Shown one piece after another: positions 1-5,577 of a stretch of DNA of 5,577 bases (the first letter of the stretch is position 1; every line of letters starts with the position of its first letter). The stretch covers positions 1 to 5,577 of the forward strand of contig JADGED010000167.1 of assembly GCA_016744555.1 (NCBI GenBank), given 5' to 3'. Position numbers and translations under genes: made by a program. The notes beneath the pieces are model-generated. The model saw only the letters and a program-made list of their open reading frames with translations, was not told where the DNA came from and did not search any database. The stretch comes from Desulfuromonadaceae bacterium. GTDB taxonomy: Bacteria > Desulfobacterota > Desulfuromonadia > Desulfuromonadales > Geopsychrobacteraceae.

Positions 1-2250
1 ACCAACCTGATTGAAAATTGCAAAATAAGATTCGCTCTTCAATTTAGATTGATCCATCCGGGTTGGAGGGCAGATCCAAATACGGTCATCTGGGTTAAAT
101 TTATGCCCTTCCCAAATTTTAGCAGCTGCACGGAAATGACCGATATTGGTCATACATGAACCAATAAAGATATCTTTGATCTCGGTACCTTGAATCTCAG
201 ACAATACTTTAACATCATCAGGATCATTCGGGCAGGCCAAGATTGGCTCAGTGATTTCAGCCAGATCAATCTCGATAACAGCAGCATACTCAGCATTAGC
301 ATCAGCTTCAAGCAGCTTAGGATCTTTCATCCACTCATTTACGGCATCAATACGATTTTGCAAAGTTTGTGGATCTTGGTAACCATCTTCGATCATTCGC
401 TCCATCAAAGCAACGTTTGAACGTAAGTAAGTGCATACACTCTCTTCAGACAGTTTGATACAACCAGCAGCAGCAGAACGCTCGGCAGCAGCATCGGTCA
501 ACTCAAAAGCTTGCTCAACGGACAAGTTTGGAAGACCTTCCATTTCGAGGATCTTACCATTGAAAACATTAACCTTATTCTTCTTTGGCACAGTCATCAA
601 GCCTTGCTTGATAGCCCATAGAGGAATAGCGTTAACAGCATCACGGAGAGTGATACCTTCGTTGAGTTCACCCTTAAACCGTACCAAAACAGACTCTGGC
701 ATATCTAAAGGCATAAATCCAAGAGCACCGGCAAAAGCGATCAAACCAGAACCTGCTGGGAAACTGATACCAATTGGGAAACGGGTATGAGAATCACCAC
801 CAGTACCGACAGTGTCAGGAACCAACAAACGGTTCAACCAGCTATGGATAACACCATCACCTGGATTCAATGGTACACCGGCACGGTCGGAGATGAACTT
901 TGGCAAGGTGTTATGCATCAAAACGTCAGCTGGCTTTGGATAAGCAGCGGTGTGACAGAATGACTGCATAAACATTGGAGATTTAAATTTCAAGCAAGCA
1001 AGCTCTTTAATCTCATCAGCGGTCATTGGACCAGTTGTATCCTGTGAACCAACAGTAGTCATCAAAGGCTCACATGCACTGCCCGGAAGGATACCTTCAA
1101 CACCACAAGCGCGACCAACCATCTTCTGAGCCTGAGTGTAACCTTGATTAGCTTTAGCTGTTGGGTTTTCTGCAGGAGCAAAAATATCAGCAGCCCCCAT
1201 ACCCATAGCTTCGCGAGCTTCATCTGTCAAAGAACGACCAATAATTAGCGGAATACGGCCACCGGCACGGAACTCGTCAGGCACAGTAACTGGCTTAATT
1301 TCAAAGGTAGAAATTACCTCACCAGCTTCATTAGTAACTTCGCCTTTAGCGGTGTTAATGGTAATAACATCGCCCATGTTCATTTTAGCAACATCCATCT
1401 TCAATGGCAGAGCACCAGAATCCTGTGCAGTATTGAAGAAGATCGGAGCAATAACACCACCGATAATGATACCACCACGACGCTTGTTTGGTACTGCTGG
1501 GATATCATCACCGATACACCAAAGAACGCTATTACAAGCTGACTTACGGGAAGAACCAGTACCAACAACATCACCAACAAAAGCGACACGATGGCCCTCT
1601 TCGCGCCACTTAGCAATTTCCTCAATACCACCAGGGAATCGGGTTTTACCCATTGCTAAAGCATGTAGTGGGATATCTGGACGACTCCAAGCATCACCTG
1701 CTGGGGAGAAATCATCAGTATTAATCTCACCTTCAACCTTAAATACTTTAACAGTATATGTCTCAGCCACTTCTGGCTTAGAGGTAAACCACTCTGCCTT
1801 AGCCCAGCTCTCAACTACTTTTTTAGCCGCTGCATTGTCTTTAGACAAGGCAATAACTTGCGCTGCGGAATCATAAACATAAGTCATGCTAGACAGTGCA
1901 CAAGCTGCTTCATCAGCAAGCTCAGCAACACTCAAAGCATCAATCAAAGGGGTGACATTGTAGCCACCAATCATTGTACCAAGAATCTGTACTGCTTTAA
2001 CCTTGTCAATCAAAGGAGAGGACTTAGTACCAGCTACGATTTCTGCCAAGAAAGCTGCTTTAACCTCAGCTGCAGGATCAACACCTGGAGAAACACGCTC
2101 AGTGAGCAAGTTTAGTAAAAAATCTTCTTGTCCTGCAGGAGGGTTCTGCAAAAGACCACAAAGATCAGTTGTTTGCTCAGGGTTCAACGGCAAAGCCGGA
2201 ATCCCTTGTGCATTCCGTTCTTGTTCTAACTTCAGGTAAGCTTCGATCAT
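1..2250 (-). CDS. acnB: Aconitate hydratase B (AcnB), C-terminus beyond the left edge
   Basis: This [4Fe-4S] enzyme of the TCA cycle interconverts citrate and isocitrate via cis-aconitate in the cytoplasm; many AcnB proteins also dehydrate 2-methylisocitrate. The frame is open for 750 codons to base 1, against 865 residues in E. coli AcnB, so roughly the last 100 are missing. Residues 1 to about 155 match the HEAT-like domain specific to AcnB. The swivel domain follows, with NTDD, WSRPDIPLHALAM (Arg190) and GTGSSRKSA (Ser233-Ser234-Arg235). Further on come MVGRACGV, VGSQDTTGPMT, QSFCHTAAYPKP, GDGVIHSWLNR, GGDSHTRFPIGISFPAGSG (488-490 His-Thr-Arg) and ELTDASAAERSAA. Cys699 in FIGSCMTNIGHFRAA is the first cluster ligand (E. 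coli Cys710). The other two ligands would lie just past the edge, so cluster integrity cannot be checked. The start is the ATG at 2248-2250, five bases after GGAGG. The gene has its own promoter candidate and no co-transcribed neighbour in view. Identification rests on remembered family sequence and is very secure. Confidence 0.97.
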   Translation of the reverse strand, partial: MIEAYLKLEQERNAQGIPALPLNPEQTTDLCGLLQNPPAGQEDFLLNLLTERVSPGVDPAAEVKAAFLAEIVAGTKSSPLIDKVKAVQILGTMIGGYNVTPLIDALSVAELADEAACALSSMTYVYDSAAQVIALSKDNAAAKKVVESWAKAEWFTSKPEVAETYTVKVFKVEGEINTDDFSPAGDAWSRPDIPLHALAMGKTRFPGGIEEIAKWREEGHRVAFVGDVVGTGSSRKSACNSVLWCIGDDIPAVPNKRRGGIIIGGVIAPIFFNTAQDSGALPLKMDVAKMNMGDVITINTAKGEVTNEAGEVISTFEIKPVTVPDEFRAGGRIPLIIGRSLTDEAREAMGMGAADIFAPAENPTAKANQGYTQAQKMVGRACGVEGILPGSACEPLMTTVGSQDTTGPMTADEIKELACLKFKSPMFMQSFCHTAAYPKPADVLMHNTLPKFISDRAGVPLNPGDGVIHSWLNRLLVPDTVGTGGDSHTRFPIGISFPAGSGLIAFAGALGFMPLDMPESVLVRFKGELNEGITLRDAVNAIPLWAIKQGLMTVPKKNKVNVFNGKILEMEGLPNLSVEQAFELTDAAAERSAAAGCIKLSEESVCTYLRSNVALMERMIEDGYQDPQTLQNRIDAVNEWMKDPKLLEADANAEYAAVIEIDLAEITEPILACPNDPDDVKVLSEIQGTEIKDIFIGSCMTNIGHFRAAAKIWEGHKFNPDDRIWICPPTRMDQSKLKSESYFAIFNQVG

Positions 2251-2255
2251 TATTT

Positions 2256-2260
2256 CCTCC
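2256..2260 (-). promoter_or_regulatory. Shine-Dalgarno of acnB
   Basis: GGAGG on the minus strand is followed by AAATA and then the ATG of acnB. The five-base spacing and full core match fix the start of the aconitase at 2250. Confidence 0.85.
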
Positions 2261-2273
2261 AAGTATCAGTTAA

Positions 2274-2287
2274 GCAGCTTTAGCTGC
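2274..2287 (-). promoter_or_regulatory. Small hairpin in the acnB leader
   Basis: GCAGCT-AA-AGCTGC is a perfect 6-bp inverted repeat; as RNA it would be a 5-bp stem with a UAAA tetraloop. It ends about 13 bases before the acnB Shine-Dalgarno. It has no U-tract, so it is not a terminator. It may affect mRNA stability or act as a protein-binding stem, but no function is shown by the sequence and chance is possible. Confidence 0.3.
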
Positions 2288-2355
2288 ACTAAAAAATAAT
2301 CTTGCAAATTTATGCCTACAAAAAAGGCGATATATACAAGTCAAACGTTGCATAC

Positions 2356-2383
2356 TGTATACGATTTAACGCTGTTCTGTCAA
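2356..2383 (-). promoter_or_regulatory. Probable sigma70-type promoter of acnB
   Basis: On the minus strand a consensus -35 TTGACA (2378-2383) is followed after 16 bases by TATACA (2356-2361) as the -10. Transcription would start near 2348-2350, giving a leader of about 100 bases before the acnB ATG. The -35 lies inside the inverted repeat TCTGT-N6-ACAGA (2376-2391), and the -10 overlaps the symmetric ATAC-T-GTAT (2352-2360). Either could be an operator. Nothing else in the acnB upstream region matches a promoter as well. Confidence 0.6.
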
Positions 2384-2472
2384 TCAACAGATATCCAAAC
2401 GTGAATCTTTCATAAACTCTTAATAAATAATTTTGTTCGTTTAATTTCACAGCTGCATACCAGCACTGTGAC

Positions 2473-2500
2473 TTATTATGACTCAGAAATAGGCTATATT
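2473..2500 (+). promoter_or_regulatory. Weak promoter candidate for the 23-codon ORF
   Basis: TATATT (2495-2500) is a good -10 match. TTATTA (2473-2478), 16 bases upstream, matches the -35 consensus at only three of six positions. Transcription would begin near 2507, about 36 bases before the small ORF at 2543. In AT-rich intergenic DNA such matches occur by chance, so this is only suggestive. Confidence 0.3.
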
Positions 2501-2544
2501 TTGGTCAACAAAAAACACAAATTAAATACCGTGGAGACCAAAAT
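2498..2544 (+). repeat. 9-bp inverted repeat spanning the small ORF's start
   Basis: ATTTTGGTC (2498-2506) and GACCAAAAT (2536-2544) are perfect reverse complements separated by 29 bases. A G.U pair and one A-U pair could extend the stem. The right arm covers the last base of the GGAG Shine-Dalgarno and the first two bases of the ATG of the 23-codon ORF. If both arms are transcribed, the stem would hide the start codon. With the nearest -10 candidate (2495-2500) the left arm would not be in the RNA, so this role needs a promoter further upstream. Confidence 0.4.
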
Positions 2545-2614
2545 GTTTGAAATACTTTTACTAATTACTGTTGTTCTTATAGCCATTAGTCAAATACTAC
2601 CAAAAGCAAATTAA
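2543..2614 (+). CDS. Candidate small single-span membrane protein, 23 residues
   Basis: I do not recognise this ORF. It begins with ATG at 2543, six bases after GGAG (2533-2536), and ends with TAA at 2612-2614. After MFE the product is almost wholly hydrophobic (residues 4-19: Leu, Ile, Val, Ala with one Thr and one Ser) and ends in LPKAN. This fits one transmembrane helix, with Glu3 before it and Lys21 after it, suggesting a C-in orientation by the positive-inside rule. It lies on the opposite strand to all its neighbours, between the acnB control region and the FKBP terminator. A clear Shine-Dalgarno, ATG, hydrophobic pattern and possible -10 favour a real gene. Its short length and AT-rich setting leave chance open. 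No clear plus-strand terminator follows it. Confidence 0.45.
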   Translation: MFEILLLITVVLIAISQILPKAN

Positions 2615-2622
2615 ACGGCTAT

Positions 2623-2655
2623 AAAAAAAGCCCTGTCAGCAACGCCAACAGGGCT
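2623..2655 (-). terminator. Rho-independent terminator of the FKBP gene
   Basis: On the minus strand AGCCCTGT (2648-2655) pairs with ACAGGGCT (2629-2636) around an 11-base loop, followed by a run of six T (2623-2628). The stem starts 23 bases after the FKBP stop codon. Read on the plus strand the hairpin is followed by CAATTGAAAC, with no U-tract, so it should act on minus-strand transcripts only. Confidence 0.85.
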
Positions 2656-2678
2656 CAATTGAAACTTTGATGTTAAAA

Positions 2679-3362
2679 CTACATAATTTTCAACAATTCA
2701 ATTTCGAATAACAATGTAGAATTAGGTGGAATTTGTGGAGATGGGCTCTGCTTACCATAAGCGATATCGGCCGGAATAGTTAATTCCCACTTGTCACCTA
2801 CATGCATCAACTGTAACGCCTCTGTCCACCCCTTAATAACTTGAGAAACTGGAAAAGTTGCAGGTTTTCCACGTTTGTAAGAGCTATCAAATTCGGAGCC
2901 ATCGATAAGGGTACCACGATAGTTTACCTGCACAGTAGAGCCAGCAGTTGGCTGGGCACCATCACCAGATTTAATTACTTTATATTGCAGACCACTGTCC
3001 AAAGTAATAACACCCTTCTTCTTACTATTAGCAGCTAAATACTTTTTCCCTTCTTCAACAGCAATGGCAGCTTTAGACATCTGCTCTTGCTGCATTTTCT
3101 GCTGAAAAGTAGTCAATATTTGCTGCATTTCAGTCACAGTAAGAATAGTTTTATCACCCTTAAAGGCTGCTACGATACCAGCAGCAATTTGATTGGGGTC
3201 AACATCAAGCTTTTGATTACGCATACTAGTGCCAATATTCATACCTATCGCATAACCAACTTCTTCTTGCTTAGACTTAAACTTATCTTCTGCTGCAACA
3301 CTTGAAGCAACTAAAACTGCCAACAACGATACAATTAGAATTTTTTTCAAAATCATCTCCAT
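2679..3362 (-). CDS. Exported FKBP-type peptidyl-prolyl cis-trans isomerase, Mip/FkpA-like
   Basis: This folding factor isomerises X-Pro bonds and is probably periplasmic or outer-membrane associated. The frame has 227 codons, close to Legionella Mip (about 233) and shorter than E. coli FkpA (270). A signal peptide spans residues 1-24 (Lys-Lys, hydrophobic core, SVAA, then ED). Residues 25 to about 115 form the helical FKBP_N dimerisation region (EEVGYAIGMNIG, then a Gln-rich QQKMQQEQ helix and EEGKKYLA). The FKBP_C domain covers about 120-227. It has the expected pocket residues: Tyr148 in VNYRG, Phe158-Asp159 in SEFDSS, Val175-Ile176 and Trp179 in VIKGW, Tyr202 in AYG, and Phe219 in LLFEIELL. 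There is no lipobox Cys. The coordinates give the longest ATG frame. The GGAG at 3357-3360 overlaps that ATG and is better placed for TTG at 3348-3350, giving MKKILIVSLL; an ATG at 3354-3356 touches the GGAG directly. Gene family is secure; start and symbol (mip or fkpA) are not. Confidence 0.93.
   Translation of the reverse strand: MEMILKKILIVSLLAVLVASSVAAEDKFKSKQEEVGYAIGMNIGTSMRNQKLDVDPNQIAAGIVAAFKGDKTILTVTEMQQILTTFQQKMQQEQMSKAAIAVEEGKKYLAANSKKKGVITLDSGLQYKVIKSGDGAQPTAGSTVQVNYRGTLIDGSEFDSSYKRGKPATFPVSQVIKGWTEALQLMHVGDKWELTIPADIAYGKQSPSPQIPPNSTLLFEIELLKIM
3357..3360 (-). promoter_or_regulatory. Shine-Dalgarno that questions the FKBP start codon
   Basis: The only purine-rich core near the start is GGAG, which lies inside ATGGAGATG on the minus strand. 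It sits within the first in-frame ATG, has zero spacing to the second ATG (3354-3356), and is six bases from an in-frame TTG (3348-3350). Normal spacing therefore favours TTG initiation, which also yields a canonical Met-Lys-Lys signal peptide. Confidence 0.5.
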
Positions 3363-3378
3363 GTCGAAATACTTGTTA

Positions 3379-3416
3379 AATTAAAATAGGCTCCGGTTGT
3401 TAACACAACCGGAGCC
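3379..3416 (-). terminator. Rho-independent terminator of korAB, just before the FKBP gene
   Basis: GGCTCCGGTTGT and ACAACCGGAGCC (3389-3400 and 3405-3416) form a perfect 12-bp stem around a 4-base loop. ATA on one side and TAT on the other can extend it past a bulged C. On the minus strand it is followed by TATTTTAATTTAA, a broken U-tract. It begins 38 bases after the korB stop and ends 26 bases before the first ATG of the FKBP gene. It should end the korAB transcript. Its closeness to the next gene means an FKBP promoter would have to overlap it or lie upstream. Confidence 0.85.
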
Positions 3417-3454
3417 CTATAAAATTACAACAAATTATCTAAACAGTAAAATAA

Positions 3455-4456
3455 TTAAACTGTCCAGGTGTGGCCTTCTTGCATGATCTGATCCATGGTA
3501 CGACCACGCTTAGCTTTAACAGCATCAATCTGCTCAAAAACCATGTCATCGTAAGGCTTTTTAGAATCATCAGCATAGATGATACCAAGGGCCAAAGGAA
3601 GACCAGCGTCAGGGCGCATACCGGTAAGGATAGTTGCCATATCAGCATTTTTCTCATCATGAACAAGAATGTCAGCTTCAGCAACATCAGCAACGTTCGC
3701 TGCTTTGACAGTGAAACCATCCTGCACTAGGCAGAACTGACTGTCGGTACCGAAAATCATCTTCTCGCCATCGCGAACGATAATAACGTTGTTATCACCG
3801 GTCTCTTTGTCGGTCAATTGATTATGGCAGCCATCATTGTAAATTACGCAGTTTGCGTAGATTTCCATCATACTGAAACCGTGATGCTTAGCACCACGAA
3901 CACAGATCTCTTCAGAAAGCTTCATCTTCTTATCCAGACCACGAGCAACAAAAGTTGCACCTAGACCCATAGCAACCTTAAGAGGAGCCATTGGATAATC
4001 GATAACGCCGTAAGGGCTGGTCTTAGAAATTTGATTCATTTCTGAAGTTGGGGAATACTGACCCTTAGTAAGACCATAGATCTTATTGTTAATCATAACG
4101 TAGTTAAGATTAACATTACGACGGATAGCGTGGATGAAGTGGTTACCACCGATAGCGGTAGAGTCACCATCACCAGAGATTACCCATACGTCAAGATCGG
4201 TATTGGCAACCTTAAGGCCTGAAGCAATAGCTGCAGCACGACCATGAATGGTGTGGAAGCCGTAAGTTTCCATGTAGTATGGGAAACGACTAGAGCAACC
4301 GATACCGGAAACAATAGCAACTTCATCACGAGGCTTACCAGCAGCGACCATACCTTTACGAACAGCGTTCATAATAGCGAAGTCACCACAACCTGGGCAC
4401 CACTTAACCTCAGCAGCTGAGGCAAAATCTTTTGTTGTAAGTTGAGTATCTGCCAT
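3455..4456 (-). CDS. korB: 2-oxoacid:ferredoxin oxidoreductase beta subunit, probably 2-oxoglutarate-specific
   Basis: KorB binds thiamine pyrophosphate and a [4Fe-4S] cluster. With KorA it converts 2-oxoglutarate and CoA to succinyl-CoA and CO2 while reducing ferredoxin, or runs in reverse. The 333 residues are a usual length for the family. Cluster ligands visible are Cys20 and Cys23 in WCPGCGD, Cys54 in GIGCSSRFPYY, and probably Cys203 in YANCVIYND. The TPP/Mg motif is GDGDSTAIGGNHF (95 onward), ending at Asn123-Asn124 in MINNKIYGLTKGQYSPTS. YGFHTIHGRAAAIASGLK is also typical. ATG at 4454-4456 is preceded by AGGAG nine bases upstream, inside the last codons of korA, and the four-base gap between the genes implies translational coupling. 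No gamma subunit gene follows before the terminator. Substrate choice (2-oxoglutarate, pyruvate or another 2-oxoacid) is inferred from overall resemblance, not from a diagnostic residue. Confidence 0.93.
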   Translation of the reverse strand: MADTQLTTKDFASAAEVKWCPGCGDFAIMNAVRKGMVAAGKPRDEVAIVSGIGCSSRFPYYMETYGFHTIHGRAAAIASGLKVANTDLDVWVISGDGDSTAIGGNHFIHAIRRNVNLNYVMINNKIYGLTKGQYSPTSEMNQISKTSPYGVIDYPMAPLKVAMGLGATFVARGLDKKMKLSEEICVRGAKHHGFSMMEIYANCVIYNDGCHNQLTDKETGDNNVIIVRDGEKMIFGTDSQFCLVQDGFTVKAANVADVAEADILVHDEKNADMATILTGMRPDAGLPLALGIIYADDSKKPYDDMVFEQIDAVKAKRGRTMDQIMQEGHTWTV

Positions 4457-4460
4457 GATT

Positions 4461-5577
4461 TTATTCTCCTAACATTTCGTTGACTTTATCTACAACCTCA
4501 TACTCACGGAAGGGGTCGCCCTGTACCTTAGAGAGAGATTGAACGTCAACTAGGAACTTAGCACGCAACATAAGGCTTAATTGCCCCATGTTAAGCTCGG
4601 GTACCAGAACCTTATCAAAGCGACTGATAATTTCACCCAAGTTTGGTGGGAAAGGCCATACCCAACGCAAGTTAATACCAGAAACTGGCTTGCCGTCTTC
4701 GATCAAGCGGTCAACAGCACCTTTAACAGCACCGTAAGTACCACCCCAGCTAATAACAAGAATCTTATTAGATTCTTTACCGTTGATCTCAACGCCAGGA
4801 AGAACCTGAGCTAAGTTATCAACTTTAGCTTTACGAGTTTCGGTCATGTACTGGTGAACTGCTGGATCGTGGCTAACTGCACCAGTCTCATCTTTTTCAA
4901 GAGTACCGATACGGTGCTGACACCCTTTAGTACCAGGGATAGCCCAGTCACGTGCCAGAGTCTCTGGATCACGCTTGTATGACTTGTAAGTCTCACCAGG
5001 ATGATCTTCAGGATTCCAGAAATCGACATATGGAGTCAGGTCTTCCAGCTCTGCCATTGTAGGTACTTTCCAAGGACAGCTACCCTGACCAATGTAACCA
5101 TCGGTAAGAACGATAACTGGAGTACGATACTTAAGAGCAATCTTAGCTGCTTGGAATGTAGCGTCAAAACAATCTGCTGGGCTGTTAGCAGCGATGATTG
5201 GCATATAGCTATCACCGTTACGACCGAACATGGACTGCAACAAGTCAGATTGCTCTGTCTTGGTTGGTAGACCAGTACAAGGACCGCCACGCTGAACGTT
5301 TACAATAACCAAAGGAACTTCAAGAATCAGAGCCATACCAGCAGCTTCTGTTTTTAGAGCCAAACCAGGTCCAGAAGTTGTAGTAAACGCAAGGTTACCA
5401 GCACAAGCTGCACCAACAGCACAACAGATACCAGCAATCTCATCTTCCATCTGCATGGTGACTAAATTTACATCTTTAAATTCAGATGCATAGTGAAGTA
5501 AGTCGGTAGCAGGGGTAATTGGATATGAACCAATGAAAGGCTGTAGACCAGCTTTTTCACCAGCAGCACCAATTGCC
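4461..5577 (-). CDS. korA: 2-oxoacid:ferredoxin oxidoreductase alpha subunit, N-terminus beyond the right edge
   Basis: This is the partner of KorB, supplying the rest of the TPP/CoA active site. The frame is open through the right edge; 371 complete codons are visible. The ATG at 5454-5456 is internal, since conserved sequence continues upstream of it: AIGAAGEKAGL, then GSYPITPATDLLHYAS (16-31 in window numbering). Next come MQMEDEIAG (41-49), FTTTSGPGLALKTEAAG, VIVNVQRGGPCTGLPTKTEQ, LLQSMFGRNGD, ANSPADCFDA and YRTPVIVLTDGYIGQGS. The C-terminal domain includes ILVISWGGTYGAV and LRWVWPFPP. The match just before YPITP resembles long alpha subunits in which the gamma domain is fused at the N-terminus (about 570-620 residues). 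If so, about 200 residues are missing; in a short alpha subunit only a few would be. A separate gamma gene is absent from the visible part of the operon. Cys51, Cys52 and Cys58 cluster in a normally small-residue helix. Confidence 0.93.
   Translation of the reverse strand, partial: AIGAAGEKAGLQPFIGSYPITPATDLLHYASEFKDVNLVTMQMEDEIAGICCAVGAACAGNLAFTTTSGPGLALKTEAAGMALILEVPLVIVNVQRGGPCTGLPTKTEQSDLLQSMFGRNGDSYMPIIAANSPADCFDATFQAAKIALKYRTPVIVLTDGYIGQGSCPWKVPTMAELEDLTPYVDFWNPEDHPGETYKSYKRDPETLARDWAIPGTKGCQHRIGTLEKDETGAVSHDPAVHQYMTETRKAKVDNLAQVLPGVEINGKESNKILVISWGGTYGAVKGAVDRLIEDGKPVSGINLRWVWPFPPNLGEIISRFDKVLVPELNMGQLSLMLRAKFLVDVQSLSKVQGDPFREYEVVDKVNEMLGE
4466..4470 (-). promoter_or_regulatory. Shine-Dalgarno of korB inside the end of korA
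   Basis: AGGAG on the minus strand lies nine bases before the korB ATG. The same bases encode the Leu-Gly-Glu end of KorA (TTA GGA GAA TAA). Ribosomes finishing korA would stop beside the korB start, which fits equal synthesis of the two subunits. Confidence 0.75.

Noticed and set aside
431..790. Plus-strand open frame of 119 codons opposite acnB
   Set aside because: It lies wholly antisense to the conserved region of AcnB containing DSHTRFP and ASAAERSAA; no ribosome site or recognisable domain.
1352..1876. Plus-strand open frame of 174 codons opposite acnB
   Set aside because: It is antisense to strongly conserved aconitase sequence, has no convincing Shine-Dalgarno, and its translation resembles no protein family. 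It is a by-product of acnB codon use.
2376..2391. Possible LexA box at the acnB promoter
   Set aside because: CTGT and ACAG are separated by six bases instead of the eight in the gammaproteobacterial SOS box, so the match fails.
2312..2404. Plus-strand ORF of 30 codons starting MPTKKA in the intergenic region
   Set aside because: It has no Shine-Dalgarno, lies across the acnB promoter, and has no hydrophobic or other coding-like pattern.
2468..2485. Possible CRP-like site TGTGA in front of the small ORF
   Set aside because: The second half-site reads ATGAC where TCACA is needed; only one half matches.
3439..3720. Minus-strand open frame of 93 codons overlapping the end of korB
   Set aside because: It is a shifted frame of korB, whose own frame encodes clearly conserved protein to its stop; the shifted product is a leucine-rich artefact.
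5454..5456. ATG as the start of korA
   Set aside because: The frame stays open for 40 more codons to the window edge and those codons include the conserved GSYPITPA motif, so this Met is internal.

Overview
The window is moderately AT-rich and carries an ordinary bacterial gene block in which every large gene lies on the minus strand. Reading in the direction of transcription, from the right edge leftwards, it holds: the 3' two-thirds or so of korA (2-oxoacid:ferredoxin oxidoreductase alpha subunit, 5' end outside the window); korB (beta subunit, complete); a strong intrinsic terminator; an exported FKBP-type peptidyl-prolyl isomerase of the Mip/FkpA kind (complete); a second intrinsic terminator; an intergenic region of about 430 bases; and acnB (aconitase B), which runs off the left edge before its C-terminus. 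The only plausible plus-strand gene is a 23-codon hydrophobic ORF in the intergenic region.

The organism is most probably a Gram-negative proteobacterium. AcnB is a proteobacterial/cyanobacterial type of aconitase with an N-terminal HEAT-like domain, and periplasmic two-domain FKBPs of this kind are typical of the Proteobacteria. A ferredoxin-dependent 2-oxoacid oxidoreductase beside an aconitase suggests a TCA cycle that makes succinyl-CoA with ferredoxin instead of the NAD-linked dehydrogenase. It could run oxidatively in an anaerobe or microaerophile, or reductively. The window does not settle the direction, the genus, or even the class.

Region by region: 4461-5577 korA; 3455-4456 korB, four bases downstream with its Shine-Dalgarno inside the end of korA; 3363-3454 spacer with a 12-bp perfect hairpin; 2679-3362 FKBP gene; 2623-2655 its terminator; 2543-2614 candidate small membrane protein on the plus strand; 2251-2542 divergent control region with a good sigma70-like promoter for acnB and small inverted repeats; 1-2250 acnB. 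KorA and KorB form one enzyme complex. AcnB acts two steps earlier in the same cycle (citrate to isocitrate). The FKBP is a periplasmic folding factor with no evident metabolic link.

I see no mobile element, CRISPR array, rRNA or tRNA. Nothing large here looks like an undescribed system. The items most worth a second look are the small hydrophobic ORF, the inverted repeat covering its start codon, and the terminator hairpin placed directly in front of the FKBP gene.
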